NCBI GenBank assembly: GCA_046350295.1
Contig: JAXMAR010000016.1
Coordinates: forward strand, 62,001-126,000
Direction: 5' to 3'
DNA from: JAXMAR01 sp046350295
GTDB taxonomy: Bacteria > Planctomycetota > Planctomycetia > Gemmatales > Gemmataceae
DNA length: 64,000 nt
The translations under genes and the position numbers were made by a program. This document shows, piece after piece, positions 37,569 through 46,990 of the stretch; position 1 is the first letter of the stretch; each line of letters begins with the position of its first letter. The notes beneath the pieces were generated by a model. It saw only the letters and a program-made list of their open reading frames with translations. It made no database searches and was not told the DNA's origin.

Positions 37569-38600
37569 GTGCGCAAGCTAATGCTCGCCGTCCTGGTCAT
37601 GGTGGCCGGATGCTCCAAGGATGCGGAGGAGCCGGCGCCGGAGCCGACGTTGGACCTTGCGGCAGCGGCGCCTGACAGCGGAACGCCGAAAACACCGGAA
37701 GACCCGCTGGAGAAGATCGACGCCATCATCGCCAAGAACCCCGACGACGCCGAGGCGCTGCGCGAGAAGGGGAACATCTTCTTCACGCAGGACAAGTTCG
37801 AGCAGGCGATCGAGAGCTATTCGGCCGCCCTGGCCGCCAAGAGCGATGCGCGGACCTACTACAACCGGGGCGTCGCCTACACGACCATCGAGGCCTTCGA
37901 CAAGGCGATCGCGGACTACGACGACGCGCTGCGCATCAACCCCAAGTATTCTTCCGCCTACTTCAACCGGGCCATCGCGCTGTACCGCAGCGGCAGGACG
38001 GCGCAGGCGATCGGCGACATGACCACGGCCATGGCGCTCGATCCAAAGGACGGTCAGGCCCCACTCAACCGCGGGTTGATGTACATGAGCATCAACTTGA
38101 CCGACAAGGCGCTCGCCGATTTCGACCAGGCCGTGACGCTCAATCCAAAGCTGATCGAGGCGCTCATCAACCGCGGCTATCTGCACCACACCCTTAATGA
38201 TTTCGACGCCGCCATCGCCGACTTCAGCGCCGCATTGAAGATCGACCCCGAAAACGTCCTGGCCCTAAGCAACCGCGCCAACGCCCGCAGCAAGCGCGGT
38301 CTGCACGATGCCGCTCTGGAGGACATCGACCTGGCCATCGCGCTGGACCCCGCCGATCCGACCTTCTACCTCAACCGCGGCGGCATCCGCGGGGCCAAGG
38401 GGGACCACGACAAGGCGATCGCCGATTTCAGCGCCGCCATCGGCATCAACCCGAAGCTCGCCGCCGCCTATCGCAACCGCGGCGGCGCCCATCACCATCT
38501 CAAGCACTACGAGGAAGCGCGGCGCGACTACGAAGAAGCCCAGCGCCTGGAGCCGGGCAACGTGGAAGCGATTCCGGACAAGTATCGCGCCGCGCCGTGA
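37569..38600 (+). CDS. TPR-rich lipoprotein
   Basis: A GTG start has AAGGAG upstream. A lipobox VAGC with Cys at residue 15 (MLAVLVMVAGC) indicates acylation and anchoring in a membrane. At least eight TPR repeats follow (about 60-340), such as ARTYYNRGVAYTTIEAFDKA and LALSNRANARSKRGLHDAAL. TPR arrays bind protein partners; no partner is apparent. The 343-residue gene is complete and divergent from pepP. Confidence 0.86.
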   Translation: MRKLMLAVLVMVAGCSKDAEEPAPEPTLDLAAAAPDSGTPKTPEDPLEKIDAIIAKNPDDAEALREKGNIFFTQDKFEQAIESYSAALAAKSDARTYYNRGVAYTTIEAFDKAIADYDDALRINPKYSSAYFNRAIALYRSGRTAQAIGDMTTAMALDPKDGQAPLNRGLMYMSINLTDKALADFDQAVTLNPKLIEALINRGYLHHTLNDFDAAIADFSAALKIDPENVLALSNRANARSKRGLHDAALEDIDLAIALDPADPTFYLNRGGIRGAKGDHDKAIADFSAAIGINPKLAAAYRNRGGAHHHLKHYEEARRDYEEAQRLEPGNVEAIPDKYRAAP

Positions 38601-38628
38601 GCACAAAAGGATCGGATTCGAAAGGCAA

Positions 38629-38654
38629 CCAGCGTCGTCGCGCAAGCGACGACG
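38629..38654. repeat. Hairpin CGTCGTCGC-GCAA-GCGACGACG, shared with 42326-42371
   Basis: Arms 38633-38641 and 38646-38654 are exact inverted copies. ACCAGCGTCGTCGCGCAAGC (38629-38648, also present inverted at 42343-42362) is the shared core. It follows the stop of the TPR lipoprotein by 30 bp and may act as a terminator. Confidence 0.75.
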
Positions 38655-38691
38655 CGGCGGCTGCTTTCCCGGCGCCGATCCGGATCGCCAC

Positions 38692-39141
38692 CTAAAACTT
38701 CTTGTACTGCAACCACTTCCCGTTCAAATTCAGCACCATCCGCGGCACGCCCGCCGGCTCCTCGACTTTCTTGATGTCGATCGACATGTCGATGGCGCTC
38801 ATGATGCCGTCGCCGAACAGTTCGTGGGCCACGTCCTTGAGCACGGGGCCGTACAGCATCACCGCTTCGTAGAGCCGGTAGAGGAATGGATCGGTCGGCG
38901 GCCACGGTTGCGCCGGCGTGCGATGCGGCGCCTTCATCAGCGCGGCTTTCGCCTGCTCCGAGAGGCCGAGCGTCCGGGCCAGGCCGTCGGCTTCCTCGGC
39001 GGTGGCCTGGCCGTAGCCGTAGACGAGCATGGCGGCGTAGACGGGATTGCGGCCGATGGCGGCGCCGATCTTGGGCCAGGTCAGGCCGAGGCGGTCTTTG
39101 CCTTCGAGTCCGAGCGCGCGGACCTCTTCACGCGTAAGCAT
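38692..39141 (-). CDS. cynS: Cyanate hydratase (cyanase)
   Basis: This 149-residue protein matches cyanase over its length. The N-terminal helix-turn-helix-like domain (GLTWPKIGAAIGRNPVYAAM) precedes the catalytic domain DPFLYRLYEAVMLYGP and FGDGIMSAIDMSIDIKKVEE. Catalytic residues R89, E92 and S115 correspond to R96, E99 and S122 of the E. coli enzyme (constant offset of seven). It converts cyanate and bicarbonate to ammonia and CO2. It is last of a same-strand series after ribH, ferredoxin and a DinB-like gene, at 60-70 bp spacing. No carbonic anhydrase or cyanate transporter is adjacent. Confidence 0.95.
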   Translation of the reverse strand: MLTREEVRALGLEGKDRLGLTWPKIGAAIGRNPVYAAMLVYGYGQATAEEADGLARTLGLSEQAKAALMKAPHRTPAQPWPPTDPFLYRLYEAVMLYGPVLKDVAHELFGDGIMSAIDMSIDIKKVEEPAGVPRMVLNLNGKWLQYKKF

Positions 39142-39201
39142 GGTGTCACCTTGAAGCGGTTGGGAGAGGTGGAGGTAGTCTAAGCGCCGGCCAACGGGTC
39201 G

Positions 39202-39705
39202 TCACGTGTCGTCGCCCGAAGGCCCGTACATCCCCGGAACGGGCACGTCGTTGAGGCGCAGGTAGACGCACAGCACGGCGCGGTGGTGGACCATGTGATT
39301 GAAGACGAAGGTGCGGAGCACGGCGGAGCGCGGCATGGTGAAGAGCGTCTGGCCGCCTTTCAGCAGCGACCAGCCGGCCGCCATCTGCTCGTCCGTGGCC
39401 GCGGCCAGGGCCTTTCGAGCGGCGGCGACGTTGCGATCGAAGGTGTCGAGGAGCGCTTGCCGTGTCGCCAGCTTCGGGGTTTGGTAGCGCGGTCCGTCGG
39501 TCGGGGCGATGTCGAGCGAGGTTCCGCTCAGTGTCCACGTGATCCAGCTCGGAATGTCGGCCAGGTGGTTGGCGTTCCAGCCGATGGTGTTGGACTTCGG
39601 ATGAGGCCGCCAGTCGAGCTTGTCTTCGGGGACGCGCTCAAGGACCTTCCGCGTGTTGGCGGTTTCCTGGTCGAACTCGGGGAGAAGCGTCGCGGCGTGG
39701 GACAT
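39202..39705 (-). CDS. DinB/YfiT-like metal-binding protein
   Basis: The 167-residue protein is a four-helix DinB-type fold. Probable metal-binding histidines occur in IGWNANHLADIPSW and in VFNHMVHHRAVLCVYLRLND. Family members include thiol-dependent transferases and stress proteins; no specific role is deduced. It sits between the ferredoxin and cyanase genes. Confidence 0.84.
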   Translation of the reverse strand: MSHAATLLPEFDQETANTRKVLERVPEDKLDWRPHPKSNTIGWNANHLADIPSWITWTLSGTSLDIAPTDGPRYQTPKLATRQALLDTFDRNVAAARKALAAATDEQMAAGWSLLKGGQTLFTMPRSAVLRTFVFNHMVHHRAVLCVYLRLNDVPVPGMYGPSGDDT

Positions 39706-39776
39706 GGATCTTCAAGGGGTTCGGGTGAAGGGATGCTGTCCGCCCGGTTCTGCGAACCGGGGCTAAACAAGGACAA

Positions 39777-40139
39777 TTAGTCTTTCGTCGTCCACTGCAC
39801 GGGCTGCGGCTGGATGTCGTCCAGGGGCCGCTTGCCGGCGTCCGGCCGGCCGCTACCGGCGAGACGGCTGATGGCGCGGACGGTCATGTCGTGATCGCAG
39901 ACGATCTGGCAGCTCAGGCGCACACCGCTCAGACCACGGGCCGCGAGCACCTGCTTCTCGGCGACCGTCATCCGGTCCGGCTCGCCGCTCGTGAATTCGA
40001 CCCGGCATGTCGTGCAGCGGGCGTTGCCGCCACAGGCGTGCAGCTGGTCGATCTTCGCGTCGTCCTCGAGCGCGAGGACGAGACGCTTGCCGGCGGGAAC
40101 CTCGAAATCCCCCACGCCTTCCACGGTCAGCTTCGGCAT
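39777..40139 (-). CDS. [2Fe-2S] ferredoxin
   Basis: A 120-residue plant-type ferredoxin. The cluster ligands are seen in LHACGGNARCTTCRVEF (C-x5-C-x2-C) and in VRLSCQIVCDHDM (fourth Cys). It carries electrons in the cytoplasm; the partner enzyme is unknown. It lies 54 bp downstream of ribH. Confidence 0.92.
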   Translation of the reverse strand: MPKLTVEGVGDFEVPAGKRLVLALEDDAKIDQLHACGGNARCTTCRVEFTSGEPDRMTVAEKQVLAARGLSGVRLSCQIVCDHDMTVRAISRLAGSGRPDAGKRPLDDIQPQPVQWTTKD

Positions 40140-40193
40140 GACGTCTCCTTGTGCAAGCGGGCGAATATGGACTGACGAGAGAATTGTAGCGCG

Positions 40194-40637
40194 TCAACCC
40201 TCGAAAAGCTCCTTCCGGAGACCGCGCAACGTCCCCCAGTTCTTGAACGCCGCCCGCGCCGCCGCCCGCGCGTACGCCTCACACCGCGCTTCCGCCTGCT
40301 CCCCCGTGGCGCCGGGCCCAATGATGCCAATGCCGACCGGCTTCTGATACGTGAGCTGTAGCTGCACGAGAGCGGAATGGACCGCATGTCCCATCACCTC
40401 GCCGTGCAGCGTCTCGCCGCGCTCGATGTAGCCGAGGACGACGAGGGCGTCGATCGCCTCGTGGCTCAGCAGCAGATCGGCGATCACCGGGATCTCGTAA
40501 GAGCCGGGGACCTTCACGGTGCGCGACAGCGTCGCCCCCGCCAGGCGCAGCTCATCCGCGGCCGCCGCGATCATGCGGGCGACGAGCGGCTCGTTGAACT
40601 CCGCCGCGAGAATAGCGAGCGATGCCGTATCGGCCAT
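40194..40637 (-). CDS. ribH: 6,7-dimethyl-8-ribityllumazine synthase
   Basis: The start MADTASLAILAAEFNEPLVA at 40637 is the usual N-terminal strand containing the FNE pocket. VPGSYEIP (43-50) and RGETLHGE (73-80), with the catalytic His at about 78, are the family signatures. It joins the ribitylamino pyrimidine with 3,4-dihydroxybutanone phosphate in riboflavin synthesis. About 147 residues, intact. It probably begins a short same-strand unit with the ferredoxin gene. An upstream extension to 40763 overlaps the divergent gene and is rejected. Confidence 0.96.
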   Translation of the reverse strand: MADTASLAILAAEFNEPLVARMIAAAADELRLAGATLSRTVKVPGSYEIPVIADLLLSHEAIDALVVLGYIERGETLHGEVMGHAVHSALVQLQLTYQKPVGIGIIGPGATGEQAEARCEAYARAAARAAFKNWGTLRGLRKELFEG

Positions 40638-40756
40638 GGTTGTCTCCCGTTCATCAGCGTAGGTGGAAGGCCACCGAAGTGGCAACCGGGCAAACCTTTC
40701 CTCCCCCCAAATCGTTCTGACAATGACTCTGTATCCTCTTTGCAAGGAGTCCCGCC

Positions 40757-42310
40757 ATGCCACGCACCTTCCTGTTAACGGCCGTCGCCGCGCTCGTTCT
40801 CCATCCTGCCGCGTTTGCCCAGGATGACAAGGAAACCGCCGTCAAGAGCCGCATCGTTTCGCTCTCTCTCTTCAAGAACGGCCTCGCGGTCGTCAAGCGC
40901 GAAGTGAAGGTCGACGGCGCCGGCGTTTACCGCCTCGATCGCGTGCCGGAGGCGATCCACGGCACTTTCTGGATCGAAAGCAACGCCCCCGTCGAAGCGA
41001 GCGTGAAGACGCGCGACGTCGAGTTGGCGGACGATCAACTGCCCGAAGGCTCGCTCCAGGAGATCTTCGCGGGCAAGAAGGTGACGGTGTCCTTCACCGG
41101 CGCCAAATCGCCTCCCGCTACCGGAACCGTCGTCAAGGTGGCGCCGCGCAGCCGCGAAGATCGGCCGTCGGCCACAACCGACCGCTTCCTGGTGCTCAAG
41201 ACCGCCAAGGGTCTGTTGTACGTCAGCGCCGGCGAGATCGCCGCCATCGAGACCGAAGAGGCGGGGGGCAAGGCGACCCGGCGGCAGGCGGCGCTCCTGT
41301 TGACCATCGGCAAGACCGAAAAGGCGCCGAGCGTCTTCATCTCCTACCTGGCCCACGGTCTCGCCTGGGCGCCGAGCTATCGCCTCGATGTCAGCGATCC
41401 GAAGACGATGGACATCGAGATGGCCGCCGTCCTGCGCAACGAGATGGCCGACTTCGCCGACGCGGAGGTCAGCCTGATCTCCGGCTATCCGAGCGTCGAG
41501 TTCGCCCAGGTCGCCTCGCCGCTCCAGGCCCACGCCACCTGGCAGCGCTTCTTCCAGGAGATCGCGGGCGGCGGCGACCGCTACGATCATTCGATCCTGA
41601 CGCAAAAGCTGCTGGCGAACACCGTCGCCCCCATCCGCCGCCCGACCCTCGGCGCCGTGCCCGAAGGCGAAGGCGTCGACCTGCACTTCGAGCCGATCGG
41701 CAAGCGCTCGCTCAAGGACGGCGAGGCCCTGTCACTCACCGTCGGCAAGAACACGACCGACTATGAGCGGATCGTCGAATGGACGGTCAACCGCGCCGGC
41801 TTCGATTACGGATTGCGCGAGGCCGGCAAGGACGACATGTGGGACACGCTCGCCTTCAAGAACCCGTTCAAGTTTCCGCTGACGACGGCGCCTGCCATGA
41901 TCGTCGAGAAAGGCCGCTTCAATGGCGAGCGCACCTGCTACTGGACCAACGTGGGGGAAGAGACACGCGTGAAGGTGACGCGCTCGCTCAGCATCCGCAC
42001 GGCCAGCTCCGAGGAGCTCGACAAGTCCCGGCCCCTCGAACGCGTCGCCGTCGGCCGCCGCGACTACAGCCGCATTTACCTGAAGGGGGAGCTGACGCTC
42101 AACAACCACCGCAAGGAGACGGTGAAGGTCTGGATCAGCTACAACGTCCGCGGCCAGGTGCTCGACACGGAAGGCGATCCGCGCATCACCCTCCAGCCGG
42201 GCAGCCTGACGGACGTCAACCCCATGAACCAGGTGGTCTGGCTGGTGACGCTGAAGTCGGGCGAGGAAAAGCGAGTTCGCTACGGGTACAGCACGCTGGT
42301 GGATCGCTGA
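40757..42310 (+). CDS. Secreted DUF4139-like protein
   Basis: The 517-residue protein has a signal peptide (FLLTAVAALVLHPAAFAQ) and AAGGAG nine bases before the ATG. A first domain (SRIVSLSLFKNGLAVVKREV) resembles DUF4140/DUF4139, and the second holds SYLAHGLAWAPSYRLDVSDP and AAVLRNEMADFADAEVSLIS, typical of DUF4139. Eukaryotic and bacterial relatives are described as mucoidy-inhibitor-like proteins without known activity. It is divergent from ribH and convergent with thiC. Confidence 0.8.
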   Translation: MPRTFLLTAVAALVLHPAAFAQDDKETAVKSRIVSLSLFKNGLAVVKREVKVDGAGVYRLDRVPEAIHGTFWIESNAPVEASVKTRDVELADDQLPEGSLQEIFAGKKVTVSFTGAKSPPATGTVVKVAPRSREDRPSATTDRFLVLKTAKGLLYVSAGEIAAIETEEAGGKATRRQAALLLTIGKTEKAPSVFISYLAHGLAWAPSYRLDVSDPKTMDIEMAAVLRNEMADFADAEVSLISGYPSVEFAQVASPLQAHATWQRFFQEIAGGGDRYDHSILTQKLLANTVAPIRRPTLGAVPEGEGVDLHFEPIGKRSLKDGEALSLTVGKNTTDYERIVEWTVNRAGFDYGLREAGKDDMWDTLAFKNPFKFPLTTAPAMIVEKGRFNGERTCYWTNVGEETRVKVTRSLSIRTASSEELDKSRPLERVAVGRRDYSRIYLKGELTLNNHRKETVKVWISYNVRGQVLDTEGDPRITLQPGSLTDVNPMNQVVWLVTLKSGEEKRVRYGYSTLVDR

Positions 42311-42325
42311 ACGTCGACAAAGCAT

Positions 42326-42371
42326 ACGAAGGACCAGCGTCATCGCTTGCGCGACGACGCTGGTCCTTCGT
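42326..42371. terminator. Bidirectional hairpin terminator between the DUF4139-like gene and thiC
   Basis: A 21-bp stem (42326-42346 / 42351-42371) with one mismatch has a loop of four bases and is followed by GTTTT. The minus strand carries a run of A residues before it. Its core recurs at 38629-38654. Confidence 0.8.
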
Positions 42372-42375
42372 GTTT

Positions 42376-43683
<1,308 letters not shown>

Positions 43684-43700
43684 AGGTTCTCCTTGTCGCA

Positions 43701-43792
43701 GGCGAGCCGGGCGGCGTAAGCCCCGGAGGAAGTCTCGGGAACAGGTTTTGTTACTCCATGGCACTCCGGGGGCTTGCGCCGCCCGGCTCGCC
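43701..43792. repeat. REP-like inverted repeat between membrane-protein gene and thiC
   Basis: The arms 43701-43728 and 43764-43792 are nearly exact inverted copies (GGCGAGCCGGGCGGCG / CGCCGCCCGGCTCGCC core), with one indel and one mismatch. The 35-bp centre contains AGTCTCGGGAACAGGTTTTG. Confidence 0.9.
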
Positions 43793-43797
43793 GGCCC

Positions 43798-44265
43798 TCA
43801 CACAGGCTCAATCGGTAAGACCACGCTGTACACCCAGGCGATGGGTCCCTTGCTCCAGAGGCCGGTGACGGCATCCACAAGGTAAAGGACGATCAGCGGC
43901 AGGGCGATGTAGAGAGTAAACGTGCTCAGGCCGTCGAGCAGGTCGCTGAAGCCGAAGTAGTACGTCATGATCCAGGCGCCGGCGGGGATGTAGCCGGCGA
44001 CCATGACGAGATGAATGATGCCGGCGGGAAAGGCGAGACTGTCGACAAAGAACCAGTCGAGGAAGACGAAGCCAAGGGTAACGAGGCCGAACATGAAGGC
44101 GGCCCAGCCGGAGCGGATCCACATCTCGTCGCTATCGATTTCCAGCTCTTTAGGGCCGTTGCGCACCTTGTAAGCGAGGGCGGCGAAGACGACGTTGACG
44201 GGGAACAACAGCGCAACCGTCACCATCCAGGCGAACAGGCCCCGAAAAAAGGCGAACAATTCCAT
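43798..44265 (-). CDS. Unknown membrane protein under the TPP riboswitch
   Basis: The 155-residue protein has four hydrophobic helices: about 8-31 (GLFAWMVTVALLFPVNVVFA), 54-73, 79-100 and 120-142. Between the first two lies a polar loop of about 20 residues (YKVRNGPKELEIDSDEMW). No known transporter family is recognised. Its ATG is preceded by about 130 nt of leader after the riboswitch, and thiC follows 115 bp downstream. Control by TPP implies a link to thiamine or its precursors; a transporter or accessory factor is possible. This is inferred from context only. Confidence 0.72.
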   Translation of the reverse strand: MELFAFFRGLFAWMVTVALLFPVNVVFAALAYKVRNGPKELEIDSDEMWIRSGWAAFMFGLVTLGFVFLDWFFVDSLAFPAGIIHLVMVAGYIPAGAWIMTYYFGFSDLLDGLSTFTLYIALPLIVLYLVDAVTGLWSKGPIAWVYSVVLPIEPV

Positions 44266-44394
44266 GGACGGCCGATCTACCTAGAAAACAAAAAGGGGAC
44301 GCGACTCTTTTCTTGCCGCGAGTGCACGGGGACACGGTGTTGGGGAGAACGCGTCTGGATATCGACCGGAGGGTCGGAGTGGGCAAGAACGGAT

Positions 44395-44479
44395 ATCGCT
44401 TTCCCACGCCGGCATGACCCGGATCAGGTCCCAGGGTGTGTTCTCAGTCCGCCCGACAAGAGCGGACACCCCTAGCGAT
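44395..44479 (-). promoter_or_regulatory. TPP riboswitch (THI element)
   Basis: On the minus strand the sequence starts ATCGCTAGGGGTGTCCGCTC, has CTGAGAACACACCCTGG, then ACCTGATCCGGGTCATGCCG followed by GCGTGGGAAAGCGAT. The CTGAGA, ACCTGATC-CGG and GCCGGCG-GGGAA elements are invariant parts of TPP riboswitches. P1 is formed by ATCGCT / AGCGAT at the ends (44474-44479 and 44395-44400). It should repress the downstream membrane-protein gene and thiC when TPP is plentiful. Confidence 0.95.
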
Positions 44480-44542
44480 CACGGGGATTGTAGGCTGGGA
44501 AGGGGGCGCCAGCAAGGACGCTCTGCGCCCCGCCGGCCAACC

Positions 44543-45673
44543 TCAACTACCGTCACGGTCATGCGTGGCACGCCCCACCCAGAGCAGCGGGTCCGCCTCT
44601 TTCTGGCTTCCCCAGATATGCACATCCGAAAACTGCCCGGCCAGCAGCGTCGCCAACTCTTCCACGCCACACCGCTCCGTCGCATGATGGCCCGGCAGCA
44701 CCAGGCAAAGGCCGTGCGCCTGCGCGTGCAGACAATCGTGAAAGCGCGCCTCGCCGGTGAGCAGCACGTCTGCCCTGCCGAAGGCCGCGCCGATCAACTC
44801 GCCGCCGGCGCCGCAAACGATCGCTACTTTGCGCACCAGACGCGTCGGGTCGCCGACGATATGGGCGCCCTCCGCCCCCAGTCGCGCCGCAACTACCTTC
44901 GCGAAAGCGTCCAACCGTTGCGCCGCAAGAAGCGCCCCCACCCGGCCGACTCCCAGGCGACCGGCGCTGGGCCGCAGCGGATACACTTCGAACGCCGGCT
45001 CCTCGTACGAATGGGCTCTGCGCATCGCCCGCACCGCTTCTTCCGACTTCGCCTCGGGACAGAGAACCTCCAGCCGCCACTCATCCACCTCCTCGCGTCG
45101 TCCTTTGACGCCGATGGTGGGGCTTGTCTCTTCCGAGCCGAAGAACGTCCCTTTGCCCGGCAGGCGGAAACTGCACTGCGTGTACTTGCCGATCACGCCG
45201 GCCCCGGCTCCAAACAGCGCGTCCGATACCCTGGCCAGGTCCTGGTCCGGCACGAACACGACGATCTTGCACTGCCGCGTCTCTTCCAGATGCTGCAGGG
45301 GCTGCACGTCCTCCAAACCCAGCCGGCGCGCCAGCATGTCATTGATACCGCCGGCCGTGTTGTCGAAGCTGGTGTGCGGCGAGTAGACGGCGACGCCCGC
45401 CCGCGCCAGCCGGTAGAGCATGCCCCCTTCCGGCGTGTCCGAGGTCAGACGCTTGGCGCCGCGAAAAAGAATGGGATGATGCGCGACGACGAGGTCGGCC
45501 TTTTCGGCGATCGCCTCGGCCGCGCTCTCCGGCGTTACCGTCAAACAGGTCATCACGCGTTCGACGTTCGCCTCCCGCTCGCCGAGCAAGAGGCCCACGT
45601 TGTCCCAGTCGGCCGCCAGACGGCTCGGGGCGAAGTCAGCCAAGAAACGGCAGAAATCGGCGACAGTCGGCAT
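44543..45673 (-). CDS. Nif3/YbgI-like dinuclear metal centre protein
   Basis: The 376-residue protein has the Nif3 duplication. The N-terminal part carries metal-binding VVAHHPILFRGAKRL. The middle domain is a PII-like insertion (about 130-235). The C-terminal part holds LVLPGHHATERCGVEELA with conserved His/Glu. The bacterial protein has unclear activity; it has been called a GTP cyclohydrolase I type 2 homologue. It ends 64 bp before the riboswitch on the same strand, so read-through into the thiamine unit is possible. Confidence 0.9.
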   Translation of the reverse strand: MPTVADFCRFLADFAPSRLAADWDNVGLLLGEREANVERVMTCLTVTPESAAEAIAEKADLVVAHHPILFRGAKRLTSDTPEGGMLYRLARAGVAVYSPHTSFDNTAGGINDMLARRLGLEDVQPLQHLEETRQCKIVVFVPDQDLARVSDALFGAGAGVIGKYTQCSFRLPGKGTFFGSEETSPTIGVKGRREEVDEWRLEVLCPEAKSEEAVRAMRRAHSYEEPAFEVYPLRPSAGRLGVGRVGALLAAQRLDAFAKVVAARLGAEGAHIVGDPTRLVRKVAIVCGAGGELIGAAFGRADVLLTGEARFHDCLHAQAHGLCLVLPGHHATERCGVEELATLLAGQFSDVHIWGSQKEADPLLWVGRATHDRDGS

Positions 45674-45728
45674 TGGTCACTCTCGCCCGTTCAGATTGTC
45701 AAAACGGGGACGCGACGCCTCGAACCGG

Positions 45729-45950
45729 CTAGCGGCTCTTGCGCGTCGGCGTACACAGGATCGTGAGGATGAGCGCCATCAGGCCGCCGGCCAACGCATA
45801 CTGGAAGATCGGCGGCGCCGGACCTGTCGAGGATGGGGCCGCAGGGGCGGCCGGCGTGGTTGGCGGCGGCGTCGGCTGCGCATCGACCAACGCGGGCGCG
45901 GCAAGCGCCAGACACAGGAGCAGCACCAGGGCCGGAAGTCGCCCGCTCAC
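45729..45950 (-). CDS. Small membrane-anchored protein
   Basis: A 73-residue protein starts at a GTG directly after the epimerase stop (gap of one base, TGAGGTG), which suggests coupled translation. It has a signal sequence (LPALVLLLCLALAAPALVDA), a Pro/Thr/Ala-rich stretch and a C-terminal membrane helix (FQYALAGGLMALILTILC) with basic tail. No family is recognised. It may anchor or assist a cell-surface process with the epimerase. Confidence 0.65.
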   Translation of the reverse strand: MSGRLPALVLLLCLALAAPALVDAQPTPPPTTPAAPAAPSSTGPAPPIFQYALAGGLMALILTILCTPTRKSR

Positions 45951-45951
45951 C

Positions 45952-46890
45952 TCAGGTCCCTCCGCGCCTTGCCCATTCGAGCGTCCGCCCCAACCCGTCG
46001 GCAAACGAGATCCGCGGGTCATACCCCAGCTCGCGCCGCGCCTGCGTGATGTCCGCACAGGAGAAGCGGATGTCCCCCGCGCGCGGCGCGTCGTGTTTTG
46101 GAACCACCGCCGTCTTGAGCAGCGCGTTCAGTTGCGCGACGAGGTCGAGGATGGTGATACTCCGCCCCATGCCGATGTTGTAGACCTGTCCCACGGCCGC
46201 TTTCGCATCCGCTGCCAGCAGGAGCGCCTCGACGACGTTCTCCACGTAAACGAAGTCCCGCGCCTGCAACCCATCGCCGAAAATCGTCGGCGTCTTGCCT
46301 TGCAGGAGCGCCGTCAAGAACAACGCGATGACGCCCGAATAGGGGCTGCGCGCATCCTGGCGCGGGCCGAAGACGTTGAAGAAGCGCAGGCGCACCGTCT
46401 CCAGACCGTAGGCCGCGGTGCAACAACTGCAATAGTGTTCCCCCGCCAGCTTGGCTGCGGCGTAGGGCGAGAGGGGCAGCAGCGGATCGCTCTCCGTGCG
46501 GAACTCTCCAGGCTGGTCCCCATAGGCGCTGCTGCTGGCGGCGTAGACGACGCGCCGCACCCCGAGTCGGCGGGCGGCGTCCAGCACGCGCAGGGTCCCG
46601 GTCGCGCATATTTCATGGGACGCGACCGGATCTTCGACGCTCTTGACGACCGAAGGGAGGGCCGCCAGGTGGAACACGACCTCGCAGCCACGCGTAGCGC
46701 GCTCCACCGCCGCCGTGTCGGTGACGCTGGCCCGGCTCAGGTCGATCCGGCCGGAAACCGCGGCGAGGTTGTCGAAGTTGCCCGTGCTGCCGTCATCGAG
46801 CACGCGCACGCCCCAGCCGCGGGCCAGAAGACCATCGACCAGATGCGAGCCGATGAAGCCGGCCCCTCCCGTGACAAGGCATTGTCGCAA
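45952..46890 (-). CDS. NAD-dependent sugar epimerase/dehydratase (GalE/WbpP-like)
   Basis: An extended SDR with TGGAGFIGSHL at 7-17. The active site is SSSAY (119-123) with Y143 and K147 in SPYAAAKLAG. The 312-residue length is usual for UDP-sugar 4-epimerases. A TTG start at 46890 has GGAGG eight bases upstream. It makes an activated sugar, probably for surface glycans, consistent with the divergent polysaccharide deacetylase cluster. Confidence 0.88.
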   Translation of the reverse strand: MRQCLVTGGAGFIGSHLVDGLLARGWGVRVLDDGSTGNFDNLAAVSGRIDLSRASVTDTAAVERATRGCEVVFHLAALPSVVKSVEDPVASHEICATGTLRVLDAARRLGVRRVVYAASSSAYGDQPGEFRTESDPLLPLSPYAAAKLAGEHYCSCCTAAYGLETVRLRFFNVFGPRQDARSPYSGVIALFLTALLQGKTPTIFGDGLQARDFVYVENVVEALLLAADAKAAVGQVYNIGMGRSITILDLVAQLNALLKTAVVPKHDAPRAGDIRFSCADITQARRELGYDPRISFADGLGRTLEWARRGGT

Positions 46891-46990
46891 GGTTTTCCTC
46901 CCTCATTTCCCGTCGGCCCGGAAATGTACTATAGTTCTATGGATCATCCCCCCCGCGGCGTTGCCCTTGGCGCTTTCTTCGAACCCGGCC

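Noticed and set aside
40637..40763. N-terminal extension of ribH to 40763
   Set aside because: It would overlap the start of the divergent DUF4139-like gene, and the usual lumazine-synthase N-terminus begins at 40637.
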